Source of the DNA: a virus
IMG/VR virus record: IMGVR_UViG_3300032322_001160
Span: 1 to 57,647 of that record
Length of the DNA: 57,647 nucleotides
Strand: one strand, 5' to 3'
The position numbers and the translations under genes were made by a program. Below, piece after piece: positions 8,365 to 16,095 of this stretch. Numbering within the stretch: the first letter of the stretch is position 1; each line of letters opens with the position of its first letter. The notes beneath the pieces are model-generated. The model saw only the letters and a list, made by a program, of their open reading frames with translations. It made no database searches and was not told the DNA's origin.

Positions 8365-9381
8365 TTAGAATCCGAAGATCATCGCCATAGCGATGCTTTT
8401 ACCTGTTGAAATACCACCACTTGCTGCCTGCCATGTAGGAGCACCTGATCCGTTACTGGTGAGTACTTGCCCTGCAGTTCCTGCAGAAGTAAACGCATAA
8501 GCAGAACCAGTTCCGTAAGCAACAGCGCCAGCCGTAGGAGTAGCAGTTGCGTTTGTTCCGCCGTTAGCAACCGGCAAGGTGCCCGTTACACCAGTTGTAA
8601 GAGGCAGTCCAGTAACATTTGTGAGCGTTCCAGACGAGGGAGTACCCAACGCCCCGCCGTTGACGACAAAAGCCCCTGCCGAACCAGTATTAACGCCTAA
8701 AGCGGTAACTACGCCAGAGCCAGTAGTAACGGTTGCCGGTGTAGCCCCAGCGCCACCACCGACTACGATCGCATTTGCAGCCAATGCCGCTGAACTTGCG
8801 AGAGTTCCGGAAGCTGAGTAATAAAGAACCCCACCCGATGTACCAGCTGTTAACCCAGTGCCACCATTTGCTACAGGCAAAGTACCCGTTACGTTCGAAG
8901 CAAGATTTACAAACGTCGTCGAAGTTGTTCCCGTACCACCCGAAGTGATTGGCAACGCAGTGCCCAATGTCAGGGAAGATGCATAAGTCGTCACATCGAC
9001 CACATTGGTTGCATCATTAAACACAACCATTGTCTTGCCCGAAGGTACCGCGATACCCGTACCCGTAGAGTTTTTAACGGTGACAGCGTCTGCCAGACCG
9101 TTATTAACGATGTACTGTTTTGCGATGGCAGGTACGATCAAGTTCCTTGCGCCACCTGATGTACCCGTCAGGTTTAGCCTCAAAGCACGAGCGTTCTGCG
9201 CAGCATTAGTGTCAGTAAGCGTGAGAGTAACGTCACCACTGGCAAACGTAATGTTTGCCGACCCGGTAATCGCCTGCTCTATTGCAGTGCCTAAGTTGGT
9301 GTTGGTCGTAGACCCCCACGTACCTGACTGCTCGCCCGTGGCAATCAATTCAATCTTTAAATTACTAAATGTACTTGCCAT
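8365..9381 (-). CDS. Tail fibre/collar protein with GTLPVANGGTG repeats
   Basis: 338 residues. The N-terminal 100 residues (STFSNLKIELIATGEQSGTW) form a conserved head found on many aquatic phage fibres. From about residue 145 the repeats PITSGGTGTTS, GTLPVANGGTGLT and GTLPVANGGTNAT appear. Such short Gly/Thr repeats are characteristic of trimeric phage tail-fibre shafts. The C-terminal part contains GQVLTSNGSGAPTWQAA, another common fibre element. It is probably a structural fibre and not a receptor-binding tip. Confidence 0.75.
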   Translation of the reverse strand: MASTFSNLKIELIATGEQSGTWGSTTNTNLGTAIEQAITGSANITFASGDVTLTLTDTNAAQNARALRLNLTGTSGGARNLIVPAIAKQYIVNNGLADAVTVKNSTGTGIAVPSGKTMVVFNDATNVVDVTTYASSLTLGTALPITSGGTGTTSTTFVNLASNVTGTLPVANGGTGLTAGTSGGVLYYSASGTLASSAALAANAIVVGGGAGATPATVTTGSGVVTALGVNTGSAGAFVVNGGALGTPSSGTLTNVTGLPLTTGVTGTLPVANGGTNATATPTAGAVAYGTGSAYAFTSAGTAGQVLTSNGSGAPTWQAASGGISTGKSIAMAMIFGF

Positions 9382-9393
9382 TTTCTACCCCTA

Positions 9394-10113
9394 TTAAGCC
9401 GTGTCCACTTCTACCCAATCGACAGCTTGGAAATCATTTACTACCGTCCAACCACGTATTAAAACAGTGCCCACGGCCCCGGTGCCCGATACCCCAGTAA
9501 CTAGTTTACTATCATCAACCTCAATTTCAACAGTTCCAACAGCCCCTGTTCCTTGCGTCCCTGTTGGAATAACTATATCCCCAACAGCAATGCCCACTGT
9601 TCCTACTGCCCCAGCGCCAGCTACGCCGGTTGGGGATACAATCCCACCATATGTCAGAGCTACAGTACCGATTGCTCCTGCACCCTGTACTCCTAAAACA
9701 GTTACATTACTACTGATTTGGAACACCACTGTTCCAATATCACCTACTCCTCCTACACCAGTGGGAACTACCGTCTCGTTTACGGCTGCATTTACTGTCC
9801 CAACATTTCCGGTACCTTGAACGCCTGTAACCGTATATACACGGCCAACCGTAAACGTCACCGTCCCTACAGCACCCGTACCTACAACACTATTAGGGAC
9901 TACAACATCTTCAACCTGCACAAAGAAACCGCCAATAAGCGCGGTTGCATTTACCCCAGTAACTGCAATATTGCTGTTGATTATTACGGCTGGGGTACCT
10001 ACTGCACCACTGCCAGCAACACCATCTACTTCATAGGCAGGAGAAATACCACTCCATGCGTTATACCCCCACGCACTTACCCCCCAGCCCTGATTCCATG
10101 TGGTTGCTGACAC
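9394..10113 (-). CDS. Repeat-containing tail fibre-like protein
   Basis: 239 residues. An aromatic N-terminus (TWNQGWGVSAWGYNAWSG) is followed by about ten imperfect copies of a roughly 18-residue unit with core TGVQGTGAVGTV, interrupted by short Val/Ile strands. The regular Gly-Ala-Gly/Val spacing predicts a stacked beta structure. A final segment (VNDFQAVDWVEVDTA) lacks the repeat. Together with its neighbours this suggests a fibre shaft or virion surface protein. No named family. Confidence 0.6.
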   Translation of the reverse strand: MSATTWNQGWGVSAWGYNAWSGISPAYEVDGVAGSGAVGTPAVIINSNIAVTGVNATALIGGFFVQVEDVVVPNSVVGTGAVGTVTFTVGRVYTVTGVQGTGNVGTVNAAVNETVVPTGVGGVGDIGTVVFQISSNVTVLGVQGAGAIGTVALTYGGIVSPTGVAGAGAVGTVGIAVGDIVIPTGTQGTGAVGTVEIEVDDSKLVTGVSGTGAVGTVLIRGWTVVNDFQAVDWVEVDTA

Positions 10114-10122
10114 ATTTATACC

Positions 10123-10587
10123 TTATGCAATCCTAATAATTGCCGTTGCCGCTGCAGGTGAAGGGAATTGAATCTGGAAATCCCCTGAACTCACCTGCTG
10201 ATCACCACCAAAACTCAATACCGCACAAGCTGGATCACCTGCAGCCGTGTCGTTGTAAATAATCGCGCCACAACTCGTAAATGTTGCAGAAGACCACGTG
10301 GTGTTGTCAAAGTCGCAGACCGCTGTGGTGCCATCCGCCACAGGCGTCACTGAAACCAACGTATTACCACCCGTCGTGTAGCCATTTCCGTTAGGAAGTT
10401 CGTCTGAGTTGCTGGTCAGGTTGGTGTAGCTGGTTGTCGCCGCGCCATACGTTCCCGAACCGGCTGCAGTAGCCTTCATCAAAGCAATCTTGAAGGTATT
10501 GCCAGTAGAAGCGGTAAAGTTATGAACTGCCCGCAAAATCTCTACCTTGAACGAGGTAGGCATGGCAGTAGTTACAGAAATAGGCAT
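10123..10587 (-). CDS. Conserved virion protein
   Basis: 154 residues. Begins with a short helix (SFKVEILRAVHNF), then KIALMKATA and a beta-rich body with several Cys (ACDFDNTTW-like and TFTSCGAIIYND). The family is common between adaptors and fibres of podoviruses and siphoviruses, but its role is not established to me. Spaced 2 bp from the upstream gene. Confidence 0.62.
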   Translation of the reverse strand: MPISVTTAMPTSFKVEILRAVHNFTASTGNTFKIALMKATAAGSGTYGAATTSYTNLTSNSDELPNGNGYTTGGNTLVSVTPVADGTTAVCDFDNTTWSSATFTSCGAIIYNDTAAGDPACAVLSFGGDQQVSSGDFQIQFPSPAAATAIIRIA

Positions 10588-10588
10588 G

Positions 10589-10876
10589 TTAGTCCTCCAA
10601 AAGTTTTATAAGTTCAGGGTGCCCCGCTTCGCGTAAGCGATTTGCAAGGGTCGTATTATGCGAAGCCACTGCTTGACGCATGTATCGTACAAGTACCGCA
10701 CGAATCTGGGTACGAAAAGCCTCCGCCTGATCACGTATGACCGGATGCGAACCCTCTCCGATATAAACAATCTTCTCCAAAGCCATTTCCGCTACTTCCT
10801 CCGGGGTAAACCCCCGTCCGGAAACAGAAACCGCCTTTATCTCGCCGAGTAAAACGCCTCCGCCTGCACTCATCAT
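10589..10876 (-). CDS. Small helical protein of the head-tail region
   Basis: 95 residues. Contains GRGFTPEEVAEMALEKIVYI, then SHPVIRDQAEAFR and a C-terminal helix ending in GHPELIKLLED. The pattern is one I recall from many aquatic phages, where it sits beside adaptor genes. Function unknown. The ATG overlaps the stop of the adaptor gene (ATGA), so the two are coupled. Confidence 0.62.
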   Translation of the reverse strand: MMSAGGGVLLGEIKAVSVSGRGFTPEEVAEMALEKIVYIGEGSHPVIRDQAEAFRTQIRAVLVRYMRQAVASHNTTLANRLREAGHPELIKLLED

Positions 10877-11532
10877 GGTCCCGGTGACTCCGATTTAACT
10901 CTCAAACGTATCATGCCGTCTCTGTACTCATCACGACGACGACGGCCCTGCTGCTCAATGCCCAGACCCTGCAACGCCTGCTTGTAGCTGTTGTCGAAAT
11001 AGGCCAACATGTCAGGAGGCCCCTTCGTGTAGCTGTACGCCTGTATCAAACACGCATACAAAAGCGCTTCGGGTGCGTTAACGCTCACCCACGTTTCCGG
11101 GTTGATCGAGGACAACTGCGCCGGACGGTAGATGTACCCAAGCTCAACCGTAAAACTTGCATTAGGCGTAGGTGCCACATAAAAAGTATTCTGATCCCAC
11201 ACCGAGTAATACTTCGGCGTCCCCGTATCCGCGCCGTCTGCCCAGTATTCCTTCATAAAGGACGTGTCGCGGAAGTCGAGGAAAAGCTGATCATTCGTCG
11301 CGTTCGTTATCATCATGTAACGATGTGTTAGAAGATCGCTTGGCGCGGTCAAGAATTTATTGCCAGACGTCATCGACCCGGTAACCTCTTTCTTAAAAAC
11401 ATCCAAGTCGATGTCCCTAAGAATGCGGTTCTCAGCCATGGTGATAAACGTATTAATCACCGAGTTCGTGAAGACGTTGCTTCCGACCTCCGTGTAATTT
11501 CGTATGTTAGTAACCAGTTCGTCGTAAGTCAT
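10873..11532 (-). CDS. Head-to-tail adaptor (SU10-type adaptor family)
   Basis: 219 residues. The N-terminal helix MTYDELVTNIRNYTE, the segment TMAENRILRDIDLDVF, a beta hairpin region (FLTAPSDLLTHRYM, YSVWDQNTFYVAP) and the C-terminal four-helix part (PEALLYACLIQAYSYTKGP) are the order expected of adaptor proteins that dock under the portal of phiEco32/SU10-like podoviruses. The final 25 residues are basic (GRRRRDEYRD). A second protein of similar architecture is encoded at 11896-12561. Family assignment is from recognition, not a search. Confidence 0.72.
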   Translation of the reverse strand: MTYDELVTNIRNYTEVGSNVFTNSVINTFITMAENRILRDIDLDVFKKEVTGSMTSGNKFLTAPSDLLTHRYMMITNATNDQLFLDFRDTSFMKEYWADGADTGTPKYYSVWDQNTFYVAPTPNASFTVELGYIYRPAQLSSINPETWVSVNAPEALLYACLIQAYSYTKGPPDMLAYFDNSYKQALQGLGIEQQGRRRRDEYRDGMIRLRVKSESPGP

Positions 11533-11534
11533 GG

Positions 11535-11894
11535 CTAAGTAATCACAATCGTTACATTCCCCACCGCTCCATATCCAACAGGAGGGGCCTGCAATGGATA
11601 TGGTCGCATGTCCGTGATGTTCTGCGCCGCATACACACTGCCCCTGCTCTGAAACGCCGAATCCGCAGGCATTCCAACAAACACTGTCGTAGGTTCAATC
11701 CGATCAGGCCTTGGTTCTTGAATCGCAATCGCATCGCCTTTATAACGAAGCGGATCCAACTGCGGTTCCTTCGGCTCGTAATCGTCAGGACAAACCTTAA
11801 ACCCGCGCCAGTTCTTCCTTAATACGTTGTACGGATAGCGCTGACCACAGTAGTCGCACAACCCGAACGAGAATTTGCCTGTAGCAAATGCCAC
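11535..11894 (-). CDS. Small Cys-containing protein between the two adaptors
   Basis: 119 residues. The N-terminus has CDYCGQRYP (Cys 13 and 16), a third Cys in FKVCPDDYEP and an adjacent Asp, compatible with a single zinc knuckle. The rest is proline-rich (IQEPRPDRIEP) and ends in short strands. Lies between the two adaptor genes with 1-2 bp gaps, suggesting a connector role. No family name known. Confidence 0.62.
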   Translation of the reverse strand: MAFATGKFSFGLCDYCGQRYPYNVLRKNWRGFKVCPDDYEPKEPQLDPLRYKGDAIAIQEPRPDRIEPTTVFVGMPADSAFQSRGSVYAAQNITDMRPYPLQAPPVGYGAVGNVTIVIT

Positions 11895-11895
11895 A

Positions 11896-12561
11896 CTACG
11901 CCCCTACCTCAGGGACGAAATACGCACTTGCAATGTCCCTATCCTCTGCAGCCGCACGTGCAAACTCTTCCTCGTACAACTGTTTCATCATGACCGTGCG
12001 CTCAGGCGCGTACTTCAACGACAGGTAATACGCAAGACCCGATGCCAAGCACGGCAAAAATCTAAAATTCACATCCGCTGTATTCGTATAATCGCCCGCA
12101 TCCTGCATACGACGAATACGGTAATACCGCAGTTGATACGCCTGATTCGGCGTGGGATACAGAAATACCTTCGGTACATTTGTACGCTGAACGTAATACT
12201 GCGCAGGTTGCGCCTGCGTAGTCTTGTCTGGCACGTTCAAGTACTCTGCCCGGCTGATGCGCTCAATGATGATGTCCGTTGCAGGCGTCTGCCCAGTCAA
12301 ACGGATTACCGCTGACAACACATTGACCGTATCCGTCGGCAAAGAGATTTCTGTATCGCCCTGCGTTAAATTGTAAGTAGCTAACTCAATCGTCCACAGG
12401 TTCAACCCACGATTCGCCCACTCCAAGAACATCAAGTTCAAGGACCGACGAGCAGTCGAAAGCTGTTTGCCGTTGGTCATTTGCATGCCCAAACGCTCAA
12501 ACGCTTCTTCGACTAAGTCGTCGATCTGCAGGTCAAATACAGTTGTACCGGAAGTAGCCAT
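11896..12561 (-). CDS. Head-to-tail adaptor-like protein, second copy
   Basis: 221 residues. It starts DLQIDDLVEEAFERLG, then SLNLMFLEWANRGLNLW and DTEISLPTDTVNVLSAVI, with YYVQRTNVPKVFLYPTP and a helical C-terminus (LPCLASGLAYYLSLKY). This is the tail-tubular-protein-A/adaptor arrangement. Shared order of elements with the 219-residue protein suggests either paralogues or two successive connector rings. The ATG overlaps the stop of no neighbour; the upstream gene ends at its first base. Confidence 0.7.
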   Translation of the reverse strand: MATSGTTVFDLQIDDLVEEAFERLGMQMTNGKQLSTARRSLNLMFLEWANRGLNLWTIELATYNLTQGDTEISLPTDTVNVLSAVIRLTGQTPATDIIIERISRAEYLNVPDKTTQAQPAQYYVQRTNVPKVFLYPTPNQAYQLRYYRIRRMQDAGDYTNTADVNFRFLPCLASGLAYYLSLKYAPERTVMMKQLYEEEFARAAAEDRDIASAYFVPEVGA

Positions 12562-13229
12562 TACTCTTTGTACAGGTTATCAAACGTCACATCAGGGTCC
12601 ATGTAACTATCGTCCTGCTCGGCACAGTGAATCCACTGGCTCGGTTTGAAATCAGGTGCACCGTTTCCGGTCTCCCAATAAGCAGGACTTGTCACACGGA
12701 CACGGTTATTGGGCAAAGCCACAATGTTCCCTGTCCACTTGCCCGCATCGGTCAGCATCAACACATGACTTTGCTTGTGTTGCGCCGGACAATCGGCAAT
12801 CTCGCTCTCCGCATAATCCACCGTAAACAAGTAGCGCCCCGTGTAAAACTCACCTGCTATCTTGCACAACCACGGACTCGGGCCTGTGCGGGCAAACTTG
12901 ACTACGGTGTGATGATGCGAAGGACAGTCCCATGGCTGGGCAAGATGCGTCGGCATACGTTCAGGCCACTCATCCAACCGAATGTCCCCAACTAACGCCG
13001 TGATCGGCATCCTCGCCCACATGGCACCGCCATGCACGTTTTCTGATCCTTCTGCATCGCTCTCACAACCGGTAAAAACCAGTTGGAAGCTCAAACAGCG
13101 GTCAGGCATGGTGTTTACCGCAATCGCCATCGCATGCAAGTATTCACCATGGTACTTCTGATGCATGTGAGTAAATTCACGTCTCACCCAGCACTTGAAG
13201 TACGGGATATTACTGATTAGGTAAGCCAT
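12561..13229 (-). CDS. Conserved structural-region protein
   Basis: 222 residues with many aromatic residues, His and Cys. Notable segments are MHQKYHGEYLHAMAIAVNTMPDRCLSF shortened here to its core YHGEYLHAMAIAV, a THLAQPWDCPSHHHTV cluster and CKIAGEFYTGRYLFTVDYAE. The family appears in aquatic phage connector regions, as I recall, but I know no function. The Cys/His cluster could bind a metal. Confidence 0.6.
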   Translation of the reverse strand: MAYLISNIPYFKCWVRREFTHMHQKYHGEYLHAMAIAVNTMPDRCLSFQLVFTGCESDAEGSENVHGGAMWARMPITALVGDIRLDEWPERMPTHLAQPWDCPSHHHTVVKFARTGPSPWLCKIAGEFYTGRYLFTVDYAESEIADCPAQHKQSHVLMLTDAGKWTGNIVALPNNRVRVTSPAYWETGNGAPDFKPSQWIHCAEQDDSYMDPDVTFDNLYKE

Positions 13230-13522
13230 TAGCGGCCTTTGCCGCCGCTCGCCATCATCTTTTTCTTCTTAACTGCACCACCTGCGGCATAGCCTTTTTT
13301 GACCATACCACCAGCAGCGTAGCCCTTCTTCATCATGCCGCCACCCATCATCTTGACAGGCGCTTCACCCATTGCCATGCGCTTGTGCTGGTTAACGTCG
13401 CCACCTTTTGCCATCATGATCGGGCCAGATGTCTGGCTCGTCTTCGACAGCATCTTGTTACGAGGACCGCTCTCTACTGCACCGCCGCCTTTGGTAGCGG
13501 CACCCATTCCACGTCCAGCCAT
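13229..13522 (-). CDS. Low-complexity Gly/Met/Lys-rich basic protein
   Basis: 97 residues, starting at the ATG at 13522 (8 nt after AAGGA); a GTG at 13528 overlaps the upstream stop and is an alternative. Very basic, with MMAKGGDV and a tandem repeat KKGYAAGGMV, KKGYAAGGAV near the C-terminus. These repeats carry the A-x-G-G-x-V element also found in the large virion proteins. Charge suggests nucleic-acid or capsid-interior binding; this is inference. Confidence 0.6.
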   Translation of the reverse strand: MAGRGMGAATKGGGAVESGPRNKMLSKTSQTSGPIMMAKGGDVNQHKRMAMGEAPVKMMGGGMMKKGYAAGGMVKKGYAAGGAVKKKKMMASGGKGR

Positions 13523-13524
13523 GA

Positions 13525-13770
13525 TCACTTTCCTTTCTTCATAGCGCGGCCTTTTACGTCCGCAGTTTTACGCTTAACAGCACGACCCATGGTGTCCGAG
13601 GACTTCTTTACCATGCCCCCTTTTTTCATGGTGTTGCCCTTCAGTACTGCTGCCACTTTTTGTGCAGCCAACGCGGGTACTGAACTCCCTTTTGATCCCG
13701 ACTCTTTGGGATTATTAATGCTTTCTCTAAGCATAGAGGCAATACGTTTGATCACTGACTCACTTACCAT
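13525..13770 (-). CDS. Small lysine-rich protein
   Basis: 81 residues. The N-terminal helix is VSESVIKRIASMLRESINN and the C-terminal half is strongly basic (MKKGGMVKKSSDTMGRAVKRK). An AGGAGA ribosome site precedes the ATG. It carries another KKGGMVKK element like its downstream neighbour, so the two may form one functional pair. No family recognised. Confidence 0.58.
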   Translation of the reverse strand: MVSESVIKRIASMLRESINNPKESGSKGSSVPALAAQKVAAVLKGNTMKKGGMVKKSSDTMGRAVKRKTADVKGRAMKKGK

Positions 13771-13779
13771 GATGTTCTC

Positions 13780-14016
13780 CTATCGACGTTCAATTAAACG
13801 ATCAATCTTCTCTTCCAGACGATTGAATCGCTGGTCGATATGCTCTGTAATCTTTTCCAGTTCTGCTTTTGTCACGTTATCCCGTGCAATCTCCTCACGG
13901 GTACGATTAAGCAAAATAGTGATACGTGCAAGCTCACTGAACTTCTCATGCATTACGTATCCCAAGATACCAATGAGAATCGTTAGGCCAGCACTCCATA
14001 GTTCTACTAGCTGCAC
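13780..14016 (-). CDS. Membrane-anchored coiled-coil protein, possible holin or spanin-like
   Basis: 78 residues from the GTG at 14016, 6 nt after AGGAG; a GTG at 14019 is too close to that site. One hydrophobic segment (LWSAGLTILIGILGYVM) is followed by a long charged coiled coil ending IDQRFNRLEEKIDRLIERR. This N-in/C-out topology resembles XhlA-type proteins and inner-membrane spanins. It sits among head genes and not in the lysis cluster, so the role is open. Confidence 0.6.
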   Translation of the reverse strand: MQLVELWSAGLTILIGILGYVMHEKFSELARITILLNRTREEIARDNVTKAELEKITEHIDQRFNRLEEKIDRLIERR

Positions 14017-14026
14017 CACGCACTCC

Positions 14027-14320
14027 TTAACATTTCCACCGACGCCGCGCTTGACGGATGCGGCTGTTCGGGTCCTTTGCTGCCTCTGGATACATCTTCA
14101 TCTGCCCAGCAGAACGCGCACAAAACGACTTACGACGCTTTGCGCGCTCACCTGACGGATTACTTTCAGTCACAGCAGTCTGGAGCTTGCTACCCGGATT
14201 AGCACGACGATAAGCAGAAACCCCCTGCTTCGTCATGCCTGCTCCTGCCTTAGTGGGTCGGAAATTGCCCGACTTCACCGAGGTAGCTATGCCCATTCCT
14301 TTGGACTTTTTCGTTGCCAT
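14027..14320 (-). CDS. Small basic protein, DUF6321-like
   Basis: 97 residues from the ATG at 14320. The C-terminal half (LQTAVTESNPSGERAKRRKS, then SFCARSAGQMKMYPEAAKDP and RIRQARRRWKC) is a highly conserved block that I recall from T4-like cyanophages and other aquatic phages as DUF6321. The family name is from memory. It is strongly basic with two Cys, compatible with DNA contact inside the head. Function unknown. Confidence 0.68.
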   Translation of the reverse strand: MATKKSKGMGIATSVKSGNFRPTKAGAGMTKQGVSAYRRANPGSKLQTAVTESNPSGERAKRRKSFCARSAGQMKMYPEAAKDPNSRIRQARRRWKC

Positions 14321-14322
14321 CG

Positions 14323-14628
14323 TCAAACAGCCGCGCCGCCCACGAACAGCAACGTGACACTCGTTACATTAGCGCTTGCCAAATCAATGTAAACGCCGTC
14401 CGTAAAAAGAATGCCATCGTCAGGGAAGATGAGGTCAACCGCTCCCGCCGCTGCAGGAGTGTTGATCGTAATCAACGCCGTGCCGCCACTGGTGCTTCCA
14501 TTCTTTAAAGAAAACGACGATGCCGTAGCACTACATGTGTAGTACACCCCCTGCACACGAGTCCTACCACCAATGGCGTCGTCCGAAACGGTCTTCGTTA
14601 CTGCTGAAATATCACTTGCGAAACTCAT
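14323..14628 (-). CDS. Small beta-rich virion protein
   Basis: 101 residues. Starts SFASDISAVTKTVSDDAIGG and ends in strands such as SVTLLFVGG. Composition is Ser/Thr/Ala/Val with a single Cys. AAAGGA precedes the ATG. Sits with other small head proteins, so a decoration or minor capsid role is plausible but not shown. Confidence 0.6.
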   Translation of the reverse strand: MSFASDISAVTKTVSDDAIGGRTRVQGVYYTCSATASSFSLKNGSTSGGTALITINTPAAAGAVDLIFPDDGILFTDGVYIDLASANVTSVTLLFVGGAAV

Positions 14629-14834
14629 TGCTGTGTCCTTTCCATTGGCTCTGGATCAGGAAGTCCAAGGTCCGAAAGTTTGATGGCATCGGGTTCTGCC
14701 ATATCGATCCGTGTGACCAACGACTGTAAAACGTCGATTGCCGCCTGAGCCGCGACTGCTACATCATGAGCATGATTGCGCTGCTTCATCATGTTTTCAA
14801 TTTCAACGAGCAAGTATTCTTTTGTAATTTCCAT
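14625..14834 (-). CDS. Small helical protein
   Basis: 69 residues. Helical segment EYLLVEIENMMKQRNHAHDVAVAAQ followed by a proline-rich acidic tail (LGLPDPEPMERTQQ). It resembles chaperone-like or short capsid-assembly helpers in form only. The end overlaps the next ATG by 4 bp. No clear ribosome site precedes it. Function unknown. Confidence 0.55.
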   Translation of the reverse strand: MEITKEYLLVEIENMMKQRNHAHDVAVAAQAAIDVLQSLVTRIDMAEPDAIKLSDLGLPDPEPMERTQQ

Positions 14835-14837
14835 AAA

Positions 14838-15434
14838 TTACGCAGTGGTACTTACCATGATGTAGTAGTTTGTTCCATTTGAACCAACGCACTTAATGGT
14901 GTGCGTTTGAGTTGGAGAACCTACAACAGCAGCCAAGACACCGCCTACTGCCGGTGCAGGCAAATTAAACAGATTTGAGAGCTTTGTTGTATTAGTGTTT
15001 GTCACACGAATAAACGACGCTGAAGCAGGAACAGTTGCAGTAGCATTTAAATCTGAATCAACTTGCAGCGCAGCAACGGTGCCACCAGTTGAAACACCTG
15101 CGGCAGCCCCCAGTGTTACGCGTAGGGCATTACCTGCTCCAGAGATCGTGCCACCAGAATTCACCGATAACGAAATGTGCGCGCCATTAACGGTGCCACC
15201 AGTTGCCGCATCCGCGCCAGTCACACGCGTAAACGCTCGAAGCGTCTCGCCTGAACCGGTCGAAGTGATGTCCAGACGGCTGTAACTTAGGCGGGTGTCA
15301 CCGGTCGTTGCCGAGCTCGTAGCATACGCGCTCGAAATGTTACCGGCGGTGGTGACTGCAATAGGAGAGGTTAAAGTGCCCGAAATAAAGCCGTTGTCAG
15401 AGGCTACCGGGCCGGAAAATCGTGTCTGAGCCAT
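14838..15434 (-). CDS. Beta-rich virion surface protein
   Basis: 198 residues, very Thr/Ser/Ala/Gly-rich, with short strands such as SYSRLDITSTG and ALRVTLGAAAG and a final strand YYIMVSTTA. The start (AQTRFSGPVASDNGF) is found on capsid fibre or decoration-like proteins. The position two genes downstream of the capsid gene supports a head surface role. The first 38 bp overlap the 3' end of the homing endonuclease gene, which suggests that the endonuclease gene landed immediately upstream of it. Confidence 0.6.
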   Translation of the reverse strand: MAQTRFSGPVASDNGFISGTLTSPIAVTTAGNISSAYATSSATTGDTRLSYSRLDITSTGSGETLRAFTRVTGADAATGGTVNGAHISLSVNSGGTISGAGNALRVTLGAAAGVSTGGTVAALQVDSDLNATATVPASASFIRVTNTNTTKLSNLFNLPAPAVGGVLAAVVGSPTQTHTIKCVGSNGTNYYIMVSTTA

Positions 15435-16023
15435 TGTAAAAGTCCTTTAAATGTTGATACTTCAAGGCAAGCTTTCTTACAGAACTAATGTCTGCCTTTA
15501 GGTGTCTTGCACGTTCAGCGTAAGACATGTCTGGATTATTTAGAATAAACGTGAGTTTCGCAACAAACTTTGGGTCTTGCTGAAAACGTGCCATTTGAGC
15601 TCTTGACAATGTAGCACGGTATTCCGGACTTTTGTAATCAAAAGTACTAGCTCTCCGACCCAACCGTATCTTTTCTCGTATCGCTTCTGTATGCGTTTTC
15701 CCCCGCATGGGAGCTTTTGCAAAATCAGCAATGTTATATACTGATTCTTCGTCAAACCATGCGTCTTTTTTTAAAAACGCTTCCTCTAGCTTGTCCAATT
15801 CATCCAAGTTTTTACACTCAATTTCTATAGACCCTACGAAGCATTCCGCCCCATGTTTGTTATACGCCCTTTGGAGGTGTGTGTTTGGGTGCTTATCCCC
15901 TCGTAGCAGTCGAAAATGTTCTTTTATTCTTTTTTTAACACGCTGGGACTGCCCAACATAACACTGACCTGTCGCGGTGTTAACTATTTTGTAGATACCG
16001 CATACATCTTGTTTATATGGCAT
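15397..16023 (-). CDS. GIY-YIG homing endonuclease
   Basis: 208 residues from the ATG at 16023, preceded by AAAAGGGG. GIYKIVN (residues 9-15) and CYVGQS (21-26) are the paired GIY and YIG strands, followed by the conserved Arg (QRVKKRIKEH) and a Glu in the SIEIE region. The segment MRGKTHTEAIREKI at about 135 is a NUMOD3-like DNA-binding motif, and SYAERARHLKADISSVRKLA is a helix-turn-helix-like end. Such free-standing enzymes cut an intronless allele and spread by repair. It sits between the capsid terminator and the next head gene. Whether it has inserted into an older gene cannot be seen. No intron is seen in flanking genes. Confidence 0.88.
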   Translation of the reverse strand: MPYKQDVCGIYKIVNTATGQCYVGQSQRVKKRIKEHFRLLRGDKHPNTHLQRAYNKHGAECFVGSIEIECKNLDELDKLEEAFLKKDAWFDEESVYNIADFAKAPMRGKTHTEAIREKIRLGRRASTFDYKSPEYRATLSRAQMARFQQDPKFVAKLTFILNNPDMSYAERARHLKADISSVRKLALKYQHLKDFYNGSDTIFRPGSL

Positions 16024-16063
16024 AAACAACCCCTTTTTACGTAGTTTTTGCCATTTTAAGGCT

Positions 16064-16092
16064 AAAAAAGGGGAGCCGAAGCTCCCCTTTTT
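16064..16092 (-). terminator. Intrinsic terminator after the capsid gene
   Basis: On the minus strand: GGGGAGC, loop TTCG, GCTCCCC, then a run of T. The 7-bp perfect stem is closed by C-G around a UUCG tetraloop. It lies 3 bp after the capsid stop codon and before the endonuclease gene. It probably cuts or reduces read-through from the highly expressed capsid gene. Confidence 0.85.
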
Positions 16093-16095
16093 CTC

